From NCBI GenBank assembly GCA_914767715.1, contig OU612067.1, positions 22,728,162 to 22,792,161 on the forward strand: 64,000 nucleotides of DNA, read 5' to 3'. The first letter of the stretch is position 1. Every line of letters begins with the position of its first letter. Below, piece after piece: positions 1-64,000 of this stretch. The notes under the pieces are model-generated. The model did not search any database, was not told the DNA's origin, and worked only from the letters and a program-made list of their open reading frames with translations. The position numbers and the translations under genes are program-made. The DNA comes from Membranipora membranacea. Its lineage: Eukaryota; Bryozoa; Gymnolaemata; Cheilostomatida; Membraniporidae.

Positions 1-17
1 ATTTATGTGTATAACAG

Positions 18-11383
<11,366 letters not shown>

Positions 11384-12119
11384 GAGGCAGATCGCAATAC
11401 CGGAGAGTGACATAAATACAACAAGCTGATAATCTAGAAACACATCAAACAGCCGATACCAGGTGTATCGTGACTGTCCAATTTTACTCGGAGAGAATTC
11501 AATGCTGGGATAGCTGACATTAGGTTAGACTAGATAAGTGTAGTCGTTCCGCAAACACTCTGAGCTGTTTGAGGGTCTTTGATGACGGTTCAGACATTCA
11601 GATAACGTTGCAATCTTCTAATCCAAGGGGAGAGGTTTGCAACTATGCTGTCGACAAAGGAATTATTTTTGTAAATGAATTGTCTTCTTTAGTGTACTTT
11701 TTGAGGAATTATGTCGTTACTTTTATCGTTGTTATGGCTTTGTTCAAGTTTTTTTTATCATAACTGTTAGTTTTATCTGCAGCAATCTCTATTTTTGACT
11801 TTAGTTTGTAGCGTGTAGACCCAATGCTTCTGACGCAAGTATTCTTTCCGCTTTCGCATGTCTAGGATTTCTGGAATTATTACTTGAAAGAAATTTATAA
11901 CAGAATCCTAGGGTCCCTTGCTAGATAGTTTTATGTATTTATCTTTCACAATAAAAAAACCTTTTGCACTTCACCTCACCATTCATGCAGTTCAGTCCAC
12001 ATCGTTGTTTCAATTCTCAATTCTAGATTTTCTAAGAGTTTTAGTGTCATACAGTTTAGCTCACGTCACTGGCTTCCATGTAGCAGCATTGAAAAGATAT
12101 GCGAGTGAATATTAACAAC
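11384..12119 (+). other. 3' UTR and intergenic DNA after the kinase gene
   Basis: No conserved coding sequence is visible. An AATAAA at 11950-11955, about 570 bases after the stop codon, is the best candidate poly(A) signal. Short open frames at 11569-11763 and 11918-12115 show no recognisable protein. Confidence 0.55.
11950..11955 (+). promoter_or_regulatory. Candidate poly(A) signal AATAAA of the kinase gene
   Basis: This is the first canonical AATAAA after the stop at 11383. Its distance is normal for an animal 3' UTR. The assignment rests on position only. Confidence 0.5.
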
Positions 12120-12493
12120 ACAGAATAAGGTCTTATCCTTATCATACGATATCAAACCTCCATCATGCTGAATCATCGTAATAAGTTATCATAATATCAG
12201 ATTCTGAGTGTTGATTGGATTACATTATCACAACAAGCCAATCATTTAAGCCGACCTATGACCCCTTTGTTTTGTAAAATGGATAAAGCGCATGGGTTTG
12301 TAATTTATGCTTCCTATTTTCTGCTAAAGAATTTTGTATACAAATTAAAGTGTCAGTTTATGCAAGGAGCAGGGAGTAACAACATGCGATTTTGTTGACT
12401 TATTCTTCTCATCCCCTGTCTTGTGTAACTGCCTATATCAATCACAAACATATCACATCACAAGAGTAATAGCTTTAAAGACAGTTAGTAGCC
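12120..12493 (+). promoter_or_regulatory. Probable promoter and 5' leader of cubilin
   Basis: The 370 bases upstream of the cubilin start contain four TTATC motifs (reverse GATAA) at 12133-12137, 12139-12143, 12186-12190 and 12225-12229. There is an inverted CCAAT box (ATTGG) at 12214-12218 and a direct CCAAT at 12238-12242. No convincing TATA box is seen. GATA factors commonly drive gut and other absorptive-cell genes, so the cluster fits a cubilin promoter. The transcription start is not determined. Confidence 0.4.
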
Positions 12494-61697
<49,204 letters not shown>

Positions 61698-63044
61698 TGG
61701 TCACCATCTCTTACATAGCTAGCATATTATAACAAAACTCTAATACTTCATATTAATCGTGCAATTTTAAAGAAGGTGCTCTCTTTTTTTCTTTTGATCC
61801 CATTATAGATAAACAAAAAGGCAATGCATTTGACTAAAATCACAAAAGTTTTTCTGTTATTTGCTCATGATAAAGAGAAGATTTGTAAGTTATATCAGAA
61901 CGACATGTTGGTCTCCCATGACAGGAGTGTGTGTGGTTCTTAAGTGCCAATTTCATGACTTCTTCTAGAGAAAAACAATTTTTATATGTCACTTTTCTAA
62001 CAGGCCATTACCATACCTTACACTTTAGCGTGCACATTTGTAAGATTGTCTTCTCATGCTCCATAGTTGAGCACTGAGACAAACCTATCAAGTCAAAAGA
62101 GTTATTCCGCTGACTGATTTATCATTTATCGCTATTCCAGTCTTTTTCTGTAAATTTTCACCAATATGATATCATTACAAATAATATACATAGAAATATT
62201 TCTATATGAAATAAGTCTTGTGTCGGATAACCAACATACCAACTGGCCCCTCAGGTTAACAAAAAGTAAGTAGGAAGCAAATATAGGGAAGAACTTGGCT
62301 ATTTTAAGATAAAAAGTGCAGGTGATTGACATAGTTAGTGTTTAGTTTAGTTTAGTTCCATATTAGGAAAGGATGCATATGTTGTTGTGGGTTTGTATAT
62401 TACATAATTTACTCTGAGATAAAAAAGTATGATGATGTATGATCACTTTAAAAAGTAGATACTACAGAAATGTGGTTTTTCATCAGAACTCCTATATGAA
62501 GAGGTAAAACTTGATAGATGAAATGTACGATTATAGAAACGATGTATTTGTAATAATAATACACAGCTGTGGCAATGAGCAAACAATATAACACATAATG
62601 ACACCACTTCTAATATAGAGGAAGTTAGGTGCTAAGGGAAAATCATGAGATCAAAATCATAATTCAATATACTGAGCAGTAATAGAATTTCTCAAAGTTC
62701 TCCATGAATATTACTTTTCACCTCAACGAAGATACACATTGAGACCACCATATTGAGTTTTTGCGTCGCGACGCAATCTTTATATCAAAAGAGCTAAGAA
62801 GAAACATATGATGATTATGGATTACTTCTTAAGATAGGAGAGTATGTTTTATAGGATAAGGGAACCTTGGGACTCACAAATCTAAGACTTCAGGTTAAGT
62901 ACACATTTGTAGTGGATTCTTATTTTAATGGTAGTCGTGTTAAATGCCGACAAAAGCTGTCTCCTCAATTTTATCGATGGGACAACTTCAACAAGTTGAA
63001 GATTTTAGTGTAATGAGTTAATGTCCACTAAGCAGACTGAAGTG

Positions 63045-63123
63045 TAGCCTGTCTTGACAACCTTTGTTCGGTGGAGTTTGTTCCCCCCCCCCCCCACCAA
63101 ACAAAGCTTGTCAAGACAGGCTA
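63045..63123. repeat. Hairpin with a C tract
   Basis: Arms of 30 bases (TAGCCTGTCTTGACAA and inverse) pair nearly perfectly around a loop containing an uninterrupted run of C residues. The arm tip matches the small palindrome at 28062-28086. Confidence 0.8.
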
Positions 63124-63462
63124 ACTGAAGTGATGATAAGAGCTCAGTAATCCAGATGAGAGTAGCAAATAATCCACAGAAAACTATTTATCTGTGACAG
63201 CAAGAAGTCTTCAAAGGTGTAAAGTCTAACTGCTTGGTAATGATTCTACACGTAAGTACAGGCTAGATCAAGCGAAAGTTTATCCAGTGTAGTATCTTTA
63301 TTATTCCGGGTAGTAGGTAACAGCAACAGTAATATTACATGTGGATGTGTTCAGTTTAACTTCTACTGAGCGAATCTCTCACAGCAAGGAAAATTGTCCA
63401 CTTTTATATGATAAGGCACTAAGTGACGGAAAACCAAAAATGAGTCGGCAAACATGAAGTCT

Positions 63463-63706
63463 TATACAAAAACACTTAGTGTTGGAATTTCGGTACGGTA
63501 TTACAATGATGCAACATACGCCATGTAAATTTATACAAAAGGCACATCGTGTCGGAATTCCAGCGTGCTATTACATGGTACATGTACATTGAAATCATAT
63601 AAAAAGCACTTAGTGTCGGGATTCCAGCGCGCTATTACGTAGTACATGTACATTGTTATTATATAAAAGGTATATAGTGTTGGAATGCAAGCATAGCATT
63701 ACAGCC
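63463..63706. repeat. Tandem repeat of about 65-70 bases downstream of cubilin
   Basis: About 3.6 units start near 63463, 63531, 63597 and 63660. Each has TATA(C/A)AAA, then CACTTAGTGT-like and GGAATTCCAG-like blocks, then GCTATTAC. Units two and three are the most alike. Confidence 0.8.
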
Positions 63707-64000
63707 CAAAAATAGTTCTTCAACAGTTAAAAATAAATTTGCAGTAAATGCCTGTACCTTTTTACACAGTTCTACTTCTACACAGATTTTGGACAGAACA
63801 TCTTGTATTTAGTGATATCAAAATAAACTGCATAAAAATTTACCAAAACATACAAATAATAATTCATTCTACTACACATTAAAATAAATTTGAACAATCA
63901 TCAGATAGGGCTTAAGTATGGTTGGCGGCAAACACATATGATTGGTAATAGAAAATTGATCATACCTACTTGAAAATCACTACATTTTTCTCAATTACAC

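Larger units (their letters stand above)
61698..64000. other. Downstream region, no supported gene
   Basis: No coding exon, tRNA or further gene is recognisable on either strand. The first part may be cubilin 3' UTR, but no canonical AATAAA appears until about 63735, with others near 63821 and 63884. A hairpin and a tandem repeat are listed separately. Confidence 0.5.

Overview
The window is AT-rich animal (metazoan) nuclear DNA. Two large genes on the + strand are broken into many short exons by introns of roughly 80 to 2,900 bases, almost all GT-AG. Muscle-type twitchin kinase modules and a full-length cubilin point to an invertebrate metazoan, but I cannot name the species. The introns carry many small DNA-transposon relatives and tRNA-derived SINE-like elements.

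Region 1 (about 18-11383) is the 3' end of a twitchin/titin-family giant kinase gene whose 5' part lies upstream of the window. Fifteen exons read as one frame of about 891 residues. They encode a fibronectin type III domain, a Ser/Thr kinase domain with its catalytic residues intact, a twitchin-type regulatory tail, two Ig-like domains, a Gly/Ser/Tyr-rich low-complexity tail and a short basic C-terminus. The closest family pattern I recognise is nematode twitchin (UNC-22): the linker into the kinase, the activation segment and the tail after the kinase all match it.

Region 2 (11384-12493) is a 1.1 kb intergenic gap. It holds the presumed 3' UTR and poly(A) signal of the first gene and a probable promoter for the second, with several GATA-type and CCAAT-type motifs.

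Region 3 (12494-61697) is a complete cubilin (CUBN) gene. I traced 75 exons: 74 in the longest consistent reading, plus one alternative. They join in frame into about 3,840 residues: signal peptide, furin-type propeptide site, conserved N-terminal motif, an extended coiled coil, eight EGF domains and exactly 27 CUB domains, the same domain count and order as vertebrate cubilin. No membrane segment is visible, as expected for a protein that is anchored by a partner (amnionless in other animals). Three places suggest alternative splicing: two near-duplicate exons for the first half of CUB8 that can only be used one at a time, a Pro/Thr-rich exon that interrupts CUB5 and can be skipped in frame, and a 42-base linker exon after CUB8. 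By order these fall in or beside CUB5-8, which in vertebrates is the region that binds intrinsic factor-cobalamin.

Region 4 (61698-64000) has no coding sequence that I can support. It contains a long hairpin with a C tract and a tandem repeat of about 65 bases. It may be 3' UTR plus intergenic DNA.
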